Origin: AC-51 sp963749895
Lineage (GTDB): Bacteria > Actinomycetota > UBA4738 > HRBIN12
Reading direction: 5' to 3'
DNA length: 64,000 bases
Assembly (NCBI GenBank): GCA_963749895.1
Contig: CAVVOG010000002.1
Location: 106,669-170,668 of the forward strand
Shown here: positions 31,966 through 41,713 of the stretch, in pieces
How the letters are laid out: each line of letters starts with the position of its first letter
Numbering within the stretch: the first letter of the stretch is position 1
Program-made: the position numbers and the translations under genes
The notes under the pieces: generated by a model
What the model saw: the letters and a program-made list of their open reading frames with translations, nothing else
Databases searched by the model: none
What the model was told of the DNA's origin: nothing

Positions 31966-34119
31966 GTGTCCGGGCAAGGTCGAATCGCGCGCTGGCCGAC
32001 CGTGCTCGTCGTCGGCGCCGCGATCGGGGTCGTCGAGTCGCTGCTCGCGGTCGCGTTCGCGTCGATCGTGTTCGGCGGGCGTATCGACTACTTCACCGCT
32101 GAGGGCGTGGGCCTGTACCTCGGCGCCGCCTTCTTGACCCTCGCCTTCATCGCGTGGCGCGCAGGTGCGCGCGGCGTGGTCGGCGGCCTGCGGGCGACGA
32201 CCGTGGCGCTGCTCTCGATCGTCGCCGCCACGACCGGCCTCAGGGCGAGAGGGAGCCCCCAGGAGGGGTTCATCGCCGTCGTCGCGGCGACGCTGGTCGT
32301 GACGGTCTCGGTCGGGATCGTGCTCCTCGTCATCGGGACGCGCCGACGCGGCGACGTGCTCCGCTACGTCCCCGTTCCGGTCGTGGGGGGGTTCGTCGCC
32401 GGCGCGGGGTGGCTCCTCGTTCAGGGCGGGATCCACTTCGCGATCGACGAACCGCTCTTCTACACGGGCCTCGAGGAGCTCGCCGACGGGCGCGCCCTCC
32501 GCCTGTGGCTCCCCGCCGTGGCCTTCGGGGTGGTCGTGCTGCTCGCGGCGCGGATCACGAAGAAGCCCCTCGCGGTCCCGGTGACGATCGGCATCGGGGT
32601 GGCGGGGTTCGCGGTCGTCGCCCTCGCGACCGGGGCCTCGATCGACGACGTCCGTGCGGGTGGATGGCTGGTCGGACCGTTCAAGGGGGACATGACCTGG
32701 AAGACGTGGAGCACGCTCGCGCTGACCGACGCCGACTGGCTCGCCGTCGCACGATCGTGGGCGCCGATCGTCGTCGCGGTGGGGGTCGCCGCTCTGGTCC
32801 TGCTGAGCGATCTCGATGGGATCGAGGCCCACCTCGACCGGAACCTGGACACGAACGAGGCGTTCCGTGTCGCGGGGCTGCTGAACCTCGTCTCGGGCGC
32901 CCTCGGTGGGATCCCCGGCTTCCACGATCGTCACCTCACGACCGCGGCGGCCCGCTCGGGCGTCGACGCCCGGCGCGCGGGCCTGGTCGCCGCGATCGTC
33001 CCTGCGGCCGCGCTGCTGTTCGGTGCGACGGTCATCGAGTCGATCCCCAAGATGATCGTGGGCGGGATGCTCGTGTTCGTGGGCCTGTCGCTGATCGTCG
33101 AGTGGGCCTGGGACCGACGACGGTCGCTGCCCCGGATCGAGTACGTCGTCGTCATGGTGATCCTCGCGGTCGTCGTGGCCAGGGGGTACATGCCGGGGAT
33201 CGTCGTCGGGCTCGTGCTCGCGGTGATGCTGATCGCGGTCAGCTACGGCCGCATCGACCTGGTGCACGAGGTCACCTTCGGCGGGGTCTACCGCAGCAGC
33301 GTCGACCGTCCGTCGGCCGAACGCGAGCTCCTCGATGCCCAGACCGACCGGGTGCTTCTCCTGCGGGTGAGCGGACACATGTTCTTCGGCTCCGCCAACC
33401 GTCTGCTCGAGCGGATCCGGGCGCGCGTCGACGGCGACGAACCTCCCCGCTTCGTCGTGATCGACCTCCAGCGGGTGACCGGCGTCGACGCCTCGGTGGC
33501 GGCCACCCTCGTGAAGGCCGAACGGCTGGCCTCCGTCCAGGGGTCCGAGATCGTGCTCACCGGCGCCTCCGCCGGCGTCCGCCGACGCCTCGAGCGCGGC
33601 GGCGCGCTCGGCACGCAAGGCCTCGTCTCGTTCGAGCCCGATCTGGACGACGCCCTGCAACGGTGCGAGGAGGCCCTGCTGGAGGGGATCGGGGCGGAGG
33701 CGGAGGACGTCGCGGGTCTGGGCGGTCTGCCTTCGCGCCTCGTCCCCTACCTCGACCGTGTGCCCGTGGCGGAGGGAACCCTCCTGCTGCATCAGGGCGG
33801 GTCGGCCGGCGACATCTACGTGCTGGCAGAGGGTCGCCTCGTCGTGGAGACCAGCACGCCGGAGGGCAGGCGTGTCCGCGTGCGGACGCTCCGCCCCGGG
33901 GTGGTCGTCGGGGAGATCGCACTCTACTCGCGGGTCCCACGCACCGCGGACGTCGTCGCGGAGACCCCGTGCGTGGTGCTCCGGTGTTCCCGTGAACGGA
34001 TCGCGCGGATGGAGGCCGACGATCCCGAGGCGGCCGCCGGTCTGCACCGCTGGCTCGCCGGCACGTTGGCCGACCGACTGAGCGACACGATGCGCACGTT
34101 CGACGCGCTGATGGACTGA
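31966..34119 (+). CDS. SulP transporter fused to STAS and cyclic-nucleotide-binding domains
   Basis: 717 residues. SulP-like membrane part to about residue 425 (GVGLYLGAAFLTLAFIAWRAG, VVGGFVAGAGWLL, LLNLVSGALGGIPGFHDRHLTTAAARSG), STAS domain about 450-560 (RFVVIDLQRVTGVDASVAATLVKAERL), then a cNMP-binding domain about 585-690 (VPVAEGTLLLHQGGSAGDIYVLAEGRLVVE and VVVGEIALYSRVPRTADVVAE, the phosphate-binding cassette with its Arg). The membrane part differs from the sulP at 17448 and its substrate is open (sulfate, bicarbonate or another anion). GTG 31966 follows AAGGGGGGG. A paralogue starts 9 nt after the stop. Confidence 0.88.
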   Translation: MSGQGRIARWPTVLVVGAAIGVVESLLAVAFASIVFGGRIDYFTAEGVGLYLGAAFLTLAFIAWRAGARGVVGGLRATTVALLSIVAATTGLRARGSPQEGFIAVVAATLVVTVSVGIVLLVIGTRRRGDVLRYVPVPVVGGFVAGAGWLLVQGGIHFAIDEPLFYTGLEELADGRALRLWLPAVAFGVVVLLAARITKKPLAVPVTIGIGVAGFAVVALATGASIDDVRAGGWLVGPFKGDMTWKTWSTLALTDADWLAVARSWAPIVVAVGVAALVLLSDLDGIEAHLDRNLDTNEAFRVAGLLNLVSGALGGIPGFHDRHLTTAAARSGVDARRAGLVAAIVPAAALLFGATVIESIPKMIVGGMLVFVGLSLIVEWAWDRRRSLPRIEYVVVMVILAVVVARGYMPGIVVGLVLAVMLIAVSYGRIDLVHEVTFGGVYRSSVDRPSAERELLDAQTDRVLLLRVSGHMFFGSANRLLERIRARVDGDEPPRFVVIDLQRVTGVDASVAATLVKAERLASVQGSEIVLTGASAGVRRRLERGGALGTQGLVSFEPDLDDALQRCEEALLEGIGAEAEDVAGLGGLPSRLVPYLDRVPVAEGTLLLHQGGSAGDIYVLAEGRLVVETSTPEGRRVRVRTLRPGVVVGEIALYSRVPRTADVVAETPCVVLRCSRERIARMEADDPEAAAGLHRWLAGTLADRLSDTMRTFDALMD

Positions 34120-34128
34120 GGAGGGAAC

Positions 34129-36323
34129 GTGTCCACGCCGCGACGAACCGAAGGATGGCCGGTCACGATCGCCGCAGGGATCATCGTCGGCGCCGTCGAG
34201 ACCGTGCTCGCCGTGGCGTTCGCCGCCTTCGTGTTCGGGGGGCTGCTATCCCAGAGCCTGCCCGACGGCATCGGCCTGTACCTTGCCGCCGCCGTCTTGA
34301 CCCTCGCGACGCTCGCGTGGCGGGCAGGCAGGCGCGGCGTCGTCGGGAGCGTGCAGGACGCGGCGGCGGCCGTCCTCGCGGTCGCGGCGGCGGCGGCCGC
34401 CGCGAAGGCCACGCAGCTCCAGCAGGTCGCGACGCTCGCCGGACTGGAGGATTACGAGGGACCAGACGTCTTCCTCACGGTGATCGCGGCCACGCTGGTC
34501 GTCACGGTCCTGTGCGGCGTGGTCTTCCTGGTGCTCGGGTGGCGCCGGTGGGGGAACCTGATCCGGTTCGTTCCCTATCCGGTCGTCGGTGGGTTCCTGG
34601 CCGGCACGGGCTGGCTCCTCCTCACGGGGGGATCTACGTCGCGTCGGGCGTCCAGGTCGACCTCGACAGGTTCGGCGACCTGGCGCGCCCGTACACCTCG
34701 GCGCGCTGGGTCCCCGCCTTCGCCTTCGGCGTGATCCTGCTGCTCGCGGTCCGGATCGTCCGGAAGCCGCTGGTGATCCCGCTGACGATCGGCCTCGGGC
34801 TGGTGGGGTTCGTCGCCGTGGCACTCGCCACCGGTTCGGGCCTGGACGAAGCCCGTGACGGGGGGTGGTTGCTCGGGCCGTTCGAGACCACCAGGCTGTG
34901 GCAGCCTTGGACCCTGCGCGCGGCCACGGGCGCGGACTGGTCGGCCGTGATCGGATCGTGGCCGACGATCGCCACCGCCGTGTTCGTGGCCAGTCTGGCC
35001 CTTCTGTTCAACGTCGGAGGGACCGAGCTCGTCCTGGACCGGGACCTCGACTCGAACGCGGAACTGCGCGACGCGGGCGTGTTGAACGTCGTGTCGGGAG
35101 CGCTCGGCGGGATCCCCGGGTATCACGCGCTCAGCCTCACCGCCCTCGCGGCCCGGATGAACGTCGACGCGCGCCGTGCGGGCTTGATCGCCGCGCTCGT
35201 TCCCCTGGCGGCCGTCGTGGCAGGCGCCTCGGTCGTCGAGCTGATCCCGCGGGCGATCGTGAGCGGTGTGCTCGTGTTCCTGGGGCTCGGCTTCATCGTC
35301 GAGTGGGTGTGGGACAAGCGCAGGACCCTCCCACGGCTCGAGTACCTGGTGGTCCTCGTGATCCTCGGGGTCGTCATCGTCCAGGGGTACCTGCCCGGCA
35401 TCGCGGTCGGCTTGGTGCTCGCCGCCGTGCTGTTCGCGTTCAGCTACGGGCGGGTCGACCTGGTCCGCGAGGTCCCGTTCGGTGACACGTACCGGAGCAG
35501 CGTCGACCGGCCGGGCACCGAGCGCGCCGCGCTCCGCGCGGTGCGTGACCGCGTCTCGATCCTGCGTATCAGCGGGTTCGTGTTCTTCGGCTCGACCGCA
35601 CGCCTCCTCGAGCGGATACGGGCCGGGACCGCGTCGTCCCCACCACCGCGGATCCTGGTGATCGACCTCACGCGCGTGACCGGCATCGACTCGTCTGCCG
35701 TCGCGGCGTTCGCCAAGGCGATGCGCCTGATCCGTGCGCGTGGATCGGAGATGATCGTCACGGGCGCGTCCGAGCCGGTGCGCGCCCAGCTCGAGCAGGG
35801 CGGGGTGACCGAGCGGGATCGGATCGTCCGGTTCGAGCTCGACCTCGATCGAGGCCTCGAGCGATGCGAGGAACTGCTCCTCGAGGAGCAGCCTGCTCCC
35901 GACGAAGACCTGTCACGAGGCGCCGTCGGGCCCCCCGCCGGCCTCGCCCCGTACATGGAGCGGGTCGCGGTGGACGAGGGAGCGGCCGTGCTGCGCCAGG
36001 ACGAACCGCCCGGCGACGTCTACGTCTTGATGGAGGGTCGGCTGGCGGTCGAGACCGTCACCCCGGAGGGCAAGCGCGTGCGCCTCAAGATCTTGCGCCC
36101 GGGGGTCGTCGTCGGTGAGGTCGCGCTCTACACCGGTGCGCCTCGCATCGCCGACGTCGTGGCCGACACGCCCTGCGTGCTCCTGCGATGTCCTGGCGAG
36201 CAGATCGCGCGGATCGAGGCCGAGGACCCCGTGGTCGCGATCGCCCTGCATCGCTGGTTCGCGCAGACGCTCGCGGGGCGGCTCAGCGAGACGATGGGCT
36301 CGTTCGACGTGCTGCTCGACTGA
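34129..36323 (+). CDS. Second SulP-STAS-cNMP transporter, one frameshift
   Basis: About 731 residues after one correction. The same domain order as the preceding gene: membrane part with GIGLYLAAAVLTLATLAWRAG and VVGGFLAGTGWLLLTGG, GALGGIPGYHALSLTALAARM; STAS (ILVIDLTRVTGIDSSAVAAFAKAMRL); cNMP domain (VAVDEGAAVLRQDEPPGDVYVLMEGRLAVE, VVVGEVALYTGAPRIADVVAD). The frame breaks at a run of six G (34626-34631); seven G would give LLLTGGIYVASG, continuous with the paralogue. Probably a homopolymer error. The GTG start at 34129 follows GAGGAGG, and the gene lies in one operon with its twin. Confidence 0.85.
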
Positions 36324-36346
36324 AACCGCGGTCCGCGATCGCATCG

Positions 36347-38425
36347 CTACGGACACGGTGGAGCCAGCACGCCGCACAGCACCTGGTCCTCGTCTTCGGC
36401 CACGGCGGCGATGAGGTCTGCCCTCGGTGTGAACTTGAGCCCCCCACCCGGTGAGAACGACGGGACGTTCGCGCCGGTGACCGACCGACGGTAGGACACG
36501 CAGACCCTGCCGAGCGGGAGTTGCTGCGTCCCAGCTGTGGGAGCAGGACAGGAGTCGGTGAGGGTCACGGTCACGGCCTCGGTTCCCTGGATGCCGAGGC
36601 TGAAGACGGCCCGTCCGCGGACGGTCTCGGCCGTCACCACGCCCCACCCATAGGGCAGATCACCGACGCACGGCAGTCGCGTGGCCTCCGGTACCGCCTG
36701 CGCCATCAGCTGCATCGCCTGCCCCGTCCCGCACCCCGGCGCGGTCACGGTGCCTCGTGTGGGGAAGAACAGCCCCACGGCCATCAGCCCGGTGAGCAGG
36801 GCGAGCACCAGGTATCCGATCATCATCACGACCCGTCGGATGCTCCAGCGCTGGATCGAGATCGGCCGGCGTCCCGGGGCCATCGAACGGAACTCGGCCA
36901 GGAGGTCTCGGCCGTCCTGCTTCACGTGCTGGCGCAGCTGCGTCGGGCTCGCGACCCCCCGCGTCGCCGCGAAGGCCTCCGCCAGCTCGTCGGGGCTGAA
37001 GTAGCGGAGCGCAGCCTGGTACACGGTCGGCGCGTCCGACCGGAGCGCCAGGACGAGCATCATGTTCCCGAGGTCCACGGCCTGCCGCCACGGAGAAGGC
37101 CGGACCTGCACGAAGAACACGTCGATCAGCTTCAGCTCGCTGCCCCGCACCATCAGGTTCGCCGGCTTGATGTCGCGGTGGGCGAGCCCCACGTCCCACA
37201 TCTGCCGGATCAGCGCGAGTCCCTGGTCGATCAGGTGCTCGTCCACCTGGGCGTCCCCGATCTCGACGGCCTCGTCGAAGAACTCCATCGCGATCAGGTA
37301 CTCGCGTTCCGGCGTGATCTCGGCGATGCCGAGCGGCGCCGGGGTCGGGAACCCGTACTCACCCAGCATCCGCAGGGTGTAGTCCTCGTACTCGACGAAC
37401 CGACGGACGGTCTGGAACGGCGTCTCGTCCTCGAGGCGCCCGTAGAGCATCGTGCGGCCAAGCTTGTACCAGCGGTCGGCGCGGACGTGGCTCTTCGCGT
37501 AGAGCTTCGCGAAGATCGCCCGCCGGTGTCCGTCCTCGTCCGTCACGGTGAGCTTCAGAGGGGTCGAGCCACCGGAGCCCTCGAGCCCGACCGGCTTCAG
37601 GTCGTGCACCGTGAACCCGAGCTGGTCCTGGAGCGCGGCACGGATCGCCTCGCCCCGTCGGCCGCCGACGTCGAGGTGCGCGGCCTTACCGCGCGCCCCG
37701 TAGCGGACCGGGAAGACGTCGTTCGGGGCGAACGCCCGGAAGGCGGCGAGCGGGATCGCGACGCCGACGATCGCACCGAACGCCACATCGGTGAAGTGGT
37801 CCACCCCGAGGTAGATCCGCAGGACCCCGGTGACGACGATCGCACCGGTCGCGGCGAGCTTCGCCCACCAGCGTGGTCGGCCTGGAACGACGAGCATGTA
37901 GGCGACGCCGATCGCGAGGATCGCGGTCGCACCGCTCGGGATCGACGGGGTCGCGTAGCCCTCCCATGCCGCCAGCTGGTGGACGCCGAACGGTCGCGGC
38001 CGCAGCGCGACGAGCTCGAGTCCCTGCAGGAGGGCGCCGGCGAACCCGAGCGAGACCATCCAGATCACGAGATGCCGCCATCGGCGGAACCACGCGGTCG
38101 CGACGACGAGCAGCACCCCCAGCGCCGCGAACCCGACCCGCGATCCCAGCGTGTGGGTCTTGCGGGCGACCGCGTCGAGCCACCCCGTTCGGAGCCGGAT
38201 CACGCCCTCGGTGATCCGCGCGTCGAACCGGTCCAGCGGCGAGGAGTCGATCCGCAGCCACACGCACCCGGTGACGACCACGGCCAGCAGGAGGATCACC
38301 CAGATCCAGCCCGTGTACCCGATCTGCTTGGGCAGCGGTGGGGGGGCGCCCGTCGGCCGACGACGACGGCGCGTGGAGACCACCGCGTCGGCCGACGGGC
38401 GTACCACCTCGTCACGCTGGTCCAT
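36347..38425 (-). CDS. PAP2-like/kinase-like protein with fused extracytoplasmic domain
   Basis: 692 residues, paralogue of 5940-7565. Residues 35-230 are a PAP2-like helical unit with all catalytic positions altered: LRPRPFG keeps motif 1, but PSGATA replaces PSGH and VLRIYLGVDHFTD replaces SRxxxxxHxxxD. Residues 240-500 are kinase-like: FAKLY (Lys307), HRDIKPANL (416-424, intact), LIDVFF (Asp435). After a helix at 531-555 comes an external domain (MQLMAQAVPEATRLPC, LPYGW, LCGVLAPPC) homologous to the lipoprotein at 5362. ATG 38425 has GGAGGAGG at 6 nt. It converges with the SulP pair with 23 nt between. Role unknown; a membrane-lipid or wall-precursor kinase is a fair guess. Confidence 0.85.
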   Translation of the reverse strand: MDQRDEVVRPSADAVVSTRRRRRPTGAPPPLPKQIGYTGWIWVILLLAVVVTGCVWLRIDSSPLDRFDARITEGVIRLRTGWLDAVARKTHTLGSRVGFAALGVLLVVATAWFRRWRHLVIWMVSLGFAGALLQGLELVALRPRPFGVHQLAAWEGYATPSIPSGATAILAIGVAYMLVVPGRPRWWAKLAATGAIVVTGVLRIYLGVDHFTDVAFGAIVGVAIPLAAFRAFAPNDVFPVRYGARGKAAHLDVGGRRGEAIRAALQDQLGFTVHDLKPVGLEGSGGSTPLKLTVTDEDGHRRAIFAKLYAKSHVRADRWYKLGRTMLYGRLEDETPFQTVRRFVEYEDYTLRMLGEYGFPTPAPLGIAEITPEREYLIAMEFFDEAVEIGDAQVDEHLIDQGLALIRQMWDVGLAHRDIKPANLMVRGSELKLIDVFFVQVRPSPWRQAVDLGNMMLVLALRSDAPTVYQAALRYFSPDELAEAFAATRGVASPTQLRQHVKQDGRDLLAEFRSMAPGRRPISIQRWSIRRVVMMIGYLVLALLTGLMAVGLFFPTRGTVTAPGCGTGQAMQLMAQAVPEATRLPCVGDLPYGWGVVTAETVRGRAVFSLGIQGTEAVTVTLTDSCPAPTAGTQQLPLGRVCVSYRRSVTGANVPSFSPGGGLKFTPRADLIAAVAEDEDQVLCGVLAPPCP

Positions 38426-38624
38426 CGAACCTCCTCCGCAGGGATCCTCGCACGATCGGATCGCCGCGAGGAACCTCTACGACTCGGATCGCAGACATCA
38501 CCTCACGCGGTTCGATCCCACGCCCGGCACGTAGCCACGCACCCAGGCTCCCGGGGACTCACGGGTTGCGCACCACGTCGCCTGCTGTCAGGCTCGGCGC
38601 CCGGACCATCGAACAGGGGGGTCG

Positions 38625-39482
38625 ATGGATCGCACCGCCGCGTCGACACGTTCCACGCACCCGACCAGCGCGCTCGAGGAACCGCCGCCGTTCCACACGC
38701 TCCTCGGGCTGGCTCGCTACCTGACCGTCTGCGGGCTCGCCGGGGTCGCCGCCGGCATCCTGGTGGGCGGCGTCGGCGGGCGCCTGTTCATGCGCATCGC
38801 CGGAGCGGCCGGGGGTGAGCGGGCGCGGGGGGCGACCACCGAGGCGGGGTTCACGGTCGGCGAGATCACGTTCGGGGGGTCGCTCGGGCTCGTCATCTTC
38901 ATCGGGCTGTTCACCGGCATCGCCGGAGCCGCGTTCTACGTGATCTTCCGGCCATGGCTCTCGTGGGCGGGACGATGGCGCGGGGTCGCGTTCGGGATCG
39001 TCCTGTTCGCGCTGGGAAGCGCGACGTCCGACATGCTGAACCCGGACAACGTCGACTTCGTGATCCTCGGGAGCGAGGTGCTCGTGATCGCGCTGATCGT
39101 GGCGCTGTTCGTCGCGTTCGGCGCCCTGGTCGATCCCGCGTTCGGCTGGCTCGACCGACGCCTGCCCGGCGGTGGGCGGGGGCACCCGATCGCCTCGGGT
39201 GGGTACGTGGTGGCCGCGATCCTCGGGGTCGCGTTCGGGATCGCCCTGCTGGGTCAGACGATGTTCACCCGCAGCGCGTGCGATTGCGATCCGCCGATCG
39301 TCGCGTCGGTCTTCATGCTCATGGCCGCGGTGGGAACCCTCGGCTGGATCGCGACGGCCTTCTCCTCTTCAGCGCGGCTCCGCTCGACCGCGCGGCTCCT
39401 GGGTCTCGTGGGGGTGAGCGGGGCGGCCGTCGCCGGACTGCTGCGGGCGATCGGCGACGCGGCCGAGGTGATCCGGGGGTGA
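38625..39482 (+). CDS. Multi-pass membrane protein, hypothetical
   Basis: 285 residues with seven hydrophobic segments (YLTVCGLAGVAAGILVGGVGG, LGLVIFIGLFTGIAGAAFYVIF, GVAFGIVLFALGSATSDM, LVIALIVALFVAFGALV, YVVAAILGVAFGIALLG, IVASVFMLMAAVGTLGW, LLGLVGVSGAAVAGLL). A Cys-x-Cys pair (SACDCDPP) lies in an external loop. No motif of a known enzyme or carrier; actinobacteria carry many such proteins. ATG 38625 follows AGGGGGG. It is divergent from the PAP2/kinase gene and 98 nt upstream of nrfH, so a link to nitrite reduction is possible but not shown. Confidence 0.65.
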   Translation: MDRTAASTRSTHPTSALEEPPPFHTLLGLARYLTVCGLAGVAAGILVGGVGGRLFMRIAGAAGGERARGATTEAGFTVGEITFGGSLGLVIFIGLFTGIAGAAFYVIFRPWLSWAGRWRGVAFGIVLFALGSATSDMLNPDNVDFVILGSEVLVIALIVALFVAFGALVDPAFGWLDRRLPGGGRGHPIASGGYVVAAILGVAFGIALLGQTMFTRSACDCDPPIVASVFMLMAAVGTLGWIATAFSSSARLRSTARLLGLVGVSGAAVAGLLRAIGDAAEVIRG

Positions 39483-39579
39483 CCCCCGTCAGGGTCCCGC
39501 GATGGTTGGGACCTCCGGCCTCAGGTCCGTCGAGCACCCCCCGTAGGGTGATGCCACCGGTTCCGGTGAGAGGTGGACG

Positions 39580-40116
39580 ATGCTCGACACACCGGGGCAC
39601 GGGGGGGAGGACGGCGGCGCCGTGGACGAGGGGTCCACGGACGATCGTGGGACGACGCGCTTCCGCCGTGCGCTCCCGTGGGTCCTGTCCGTCACCCTGG
39701 GGATGCTGCTGGGGTCGTCGCTGTTCGTCCTGAGCTACGCGGAGGGCCTCTCGTACTTCAGCAACGACCCGGCGGCCTGCGCGAACTGCCACGTGATGCA
39801 GCCGCTCTACGACACGTGGCAGCGCTCGCCGCACGTGAACGTCGCGGGGTGCAACGACTGCCACACGCCCCACACCTTCGTCCGCAAGTACCTGTCGAAG
39901 GCCCGCAACGGCTGGAACCACTCGGTCGCCTTCACCCTGCAGAACTTCGACGAGCCGATCCAGATCAAGCCCTTCAACGCGGTGGTGCTGGAGGAGAACT
40001 GCCGGGACTGCCACGAGGACCTCGTGAACCAGATCACCGGCCACTACGGGTCCGAAGACGACGGACCCGAGTGCGTCCGGTGCCACAGCGACGTCGGCCA
40101 CACCACATCCCGATGA
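39580..40116 (+). CDS. nrfH: Cytochrome c nitrite reductase small subunit NrfH
   Basis: 178 residues. One N-terminal membrane anchor (about 33-53, PWVLSVTLGMLLGSSLFVLSY), then a NapC/NrfH-type tetrahaem domain with four CxxCH sites: CANCH (67-71), CNDCH, CRDCH and CVRCH. CANCHVMQPLYDTWQRSPH is the quinol-side haem motif. It takes electrons from menaquinol and hands them to NrfA. ATG 39580; the leader holds a CACCGG/CCGGTG inverted repeat (39555-39568) that might affect translation. nrfA follows after 19 nt. Confidence 0.93.
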   Translation: MLDTPGHGGEDGGAVDEGSTDDRGTTRFRRALPWVLSVTLGMLLGSSLFVLSYAEGLSYFSNDPAACANCHVMQPLYDTWQRSPHVNVAGCNDCHTPHTFVRKYLSKARNGWNHSVAFTLQNFDEPIQIKPFNAVVLEENCRDCHEDLVNQITGHYGSEDDGPECVRCHSDVGHTTSR

Positions 40117-40135
40117 CGATCAGGAGGAACGAACG

Positions 40136-41563
40136 ATGAAGCGCACGCCCTTGTACGTCGGCACGATCGTGGTCGTCGCGCTCGTGACCGCCGGCGTGAT
40201 GCTCCTCGGCCAGAACGTGATGGAGCGCCGGGCCGAGGGTGAACGCGCGGTCTTCAACGTCGTCGACCTCGACGAGACCGTGGCCGATCCCGAGGTCTGG
40301 GGCGAGAACTTCCCACGGCAGTTCGACGGGTACGAACGCACGGTCGACACCGAGCGCACGACCTTCGGCGGCAGCGAGGCCTTCGACAAGCTCGAGGCCG
40401 ACCCGAACCTGAAGACGATCTTCGCCGGCTACGGGTTCGCGCTGGAGTTCAACGAGGAGCGCGGCCACATCTACACGCTGTTCGACCAGGAGGAGTCGGC
40501 GCGGGTGACCGAACTCGACCAGCCCGGGTCGTGCCTGCAGTGCCACGCCTCGAACACGATCGCGTACTACGACGCCGGCGTCGAGGCCGGCGCCGAAGCC
40601 GTGACCCCCGACGTGGGGTTCGACGACCCGCGCCGGGTCGAGGCCGTGCTGAGGGGCTTCGAGATCGTGAACTCGCTCCCCTACGAGGAGGCGAACGCGC
40701 TGGTCGAGCACCCGGTGTCGTGCATCGACTGCCACGACCCCCAGACGATGGACCTGCGGGTGACGAAGCCCGGGTTCCTGCTCGGGGTCCGCGAGCTCGC
40801 GGACTCCGACGAGCCGCTGGCCCATCTGCCGAGCATCGAGGAGTGGCGCGAGGGCGACCGCGCCGAGCCGTACGACCCGAACGCCCTCGCCTCGCGGCAG
40901 GAGATGCGCACGATGGTCTGCGGGCAGTGCCACGTGGAGTACTACTTCAAGGGCGAGACGAAGCAGCTGACGTACCCCTGGAACGACGGCATCAACGCGA
41001 ACGACATCCTCGGCTACTACGACGAGGAGGGCTTCTCGGACTGGGAGCACGCGATCAGCGGCGCCGGCGTCCTGAAGGCGCAGCACCCCGAGTTCGAGCT
41101 CTGGAACACCGGGATCCACGCCCGTTCGGGCGTGGCGTGCGCCGACTGCCACATGCCGTACCGGCGTGAGGGCGCGTTGAAGATCAGCGACCACCAGGTG
41201 CGCAGCCCGCTGCTCGACGCCTCGGCGTCGTGCGGCACGTGCCACCCCTATGCGGAGAGCGAGCTGGTGGCGCGCGCCGAGACGGTCCAGGCCCGCACGC
41301 GCGAGATGCTGCTGCTCGCCGAGAACGCGACCGTCGACCTGATCGAACGGATCGCGGCGGCGAAGGAGGCGGGGGCGACCGACGCGCAGCTCGCTGAGGC
41401 ACGGGGCTTCCAGCGCACGGCGCAGTGGTACACGGACTTCGTGAACGCGGAGAACTCGATGGGCTTCCACTCGCCGCAGGAGGCGGCCCGGCTGCTCGCG
41501 TTGGCCCTGGATGCCGCACGCGAGGGGTCCATCTCGGTGGCCGAGGTGACCGCCAAGCTCTGA
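40136..41563 (+). CDS. nrfA: Ammonia-forming cytochrome c nitrite reductase, CxxCH type
   Basis: 475 residues. Uncleaved-looking signal anchor (9-27), then the pentahaem NrfA fold with five haem sites, all CxxCH: CLQCH (133-137, the active-site haem, which is CxxCK in E. coli), CIDCH, MVCGQCHVEYYF (family signature with the catalytic Tyr and calcium-site environment), CADCHMPY and CGTCH. LKAQHPEFELWNTGIHARSGV supplies the catalytic His. Reduces nitrite to ammonium with six electrons. The CxxCH active-site class lacks the haem-lyase need of CxxCK enzymes, and no nrfEFG genes are seen. ATG 40136 follows AGGAGG; it is coupled to nrfH. Confidence 0.95.
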   Translation: MKRTPLYVGTIVVVALVTAGVMLLGQNVMERRAEGERAVFNVVDLDETVADPEVWGENFPRQFDGYERTVDTERTTFGGSEAFDKLEADPNLKTIFAGYGFALEFNEERGHIYTLFDQEESARVTELDQPGSCLQCHASNTIAYYDAGVEAGAEAVTPDVGFDDPRRVEAVLRGFEIVNSLPYEEANALVEHPVSCIDCHDPQTMDLRVTKPGFLLGVRELADSDEPLAHLPSIEEWREGDRAEPYDPNALASRQEMRTMVCGQCHVEYYFKGETKQLTYPWNDGINANDILGYYDEEGFSDWEHAISGAGVLKAQHPEFELWNTGIHARSGVACADCHMPYRREGALKISDHQVRSPLLDASASCGTCHPYAESELVARAETVQARTREMLLLAENATVDLIERIAAAKEAGATDAQLAEARGFQRTAQWYTDFVNAENSMGFHSPQEAARLLALALDAAREGSISVAEVTAKL

Positions 41564-41606
41564 ACCCGGGTTCAGGGCTCGGTCCCGACGAACGGCCTAG
41601 GCCGTT
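41561..41606 (+). terminator. Palindromes after nrfA, possible terminator
   Basis: TGAACCCGGGTTCA (41561-41574, includes the stop codon) and AACGGCCTAGGCCGTT (41591-41606) are both perfect palindromes. Either could end the nrfHA transcript; no T-run. Confidence 0.45.
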
Positions 41607-41650
41607 GCTCCCTTCCGCCATAGGCCAACGAGCCGGTACCCTGATGTCCT

Positions 41651-41694
41651 GAGGAAGGACCCCCTGCGGGGCTCGTGGCGCCCCCGCCTTCCTC
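41651..41694 (+). ncRNA. Structured leader hairpin upstream of the propeller gene
   Basis: GAGGAAGG (41651-41658) pairs with CCTTCCTC (41687-41694), enclosing a CCCC/GGGG hairpin. The 3' arm ends 3 nt before the GGGAGG ribosome binding site (41698), so folding could control access to it. I could not match it to a known riboswitch class. Confidence 0.4.
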
Positions 41695-41713
41695 CGTGGG
41701 AGGACCCGCTCGG

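Noticed and set aside
34620..34735. Out-of-frame stop in the second SulP gene as a selenocysteine or recoding site
   Set aside because: The break is an out-of-frame G-run slip, restored by a single base to match the paralogue.
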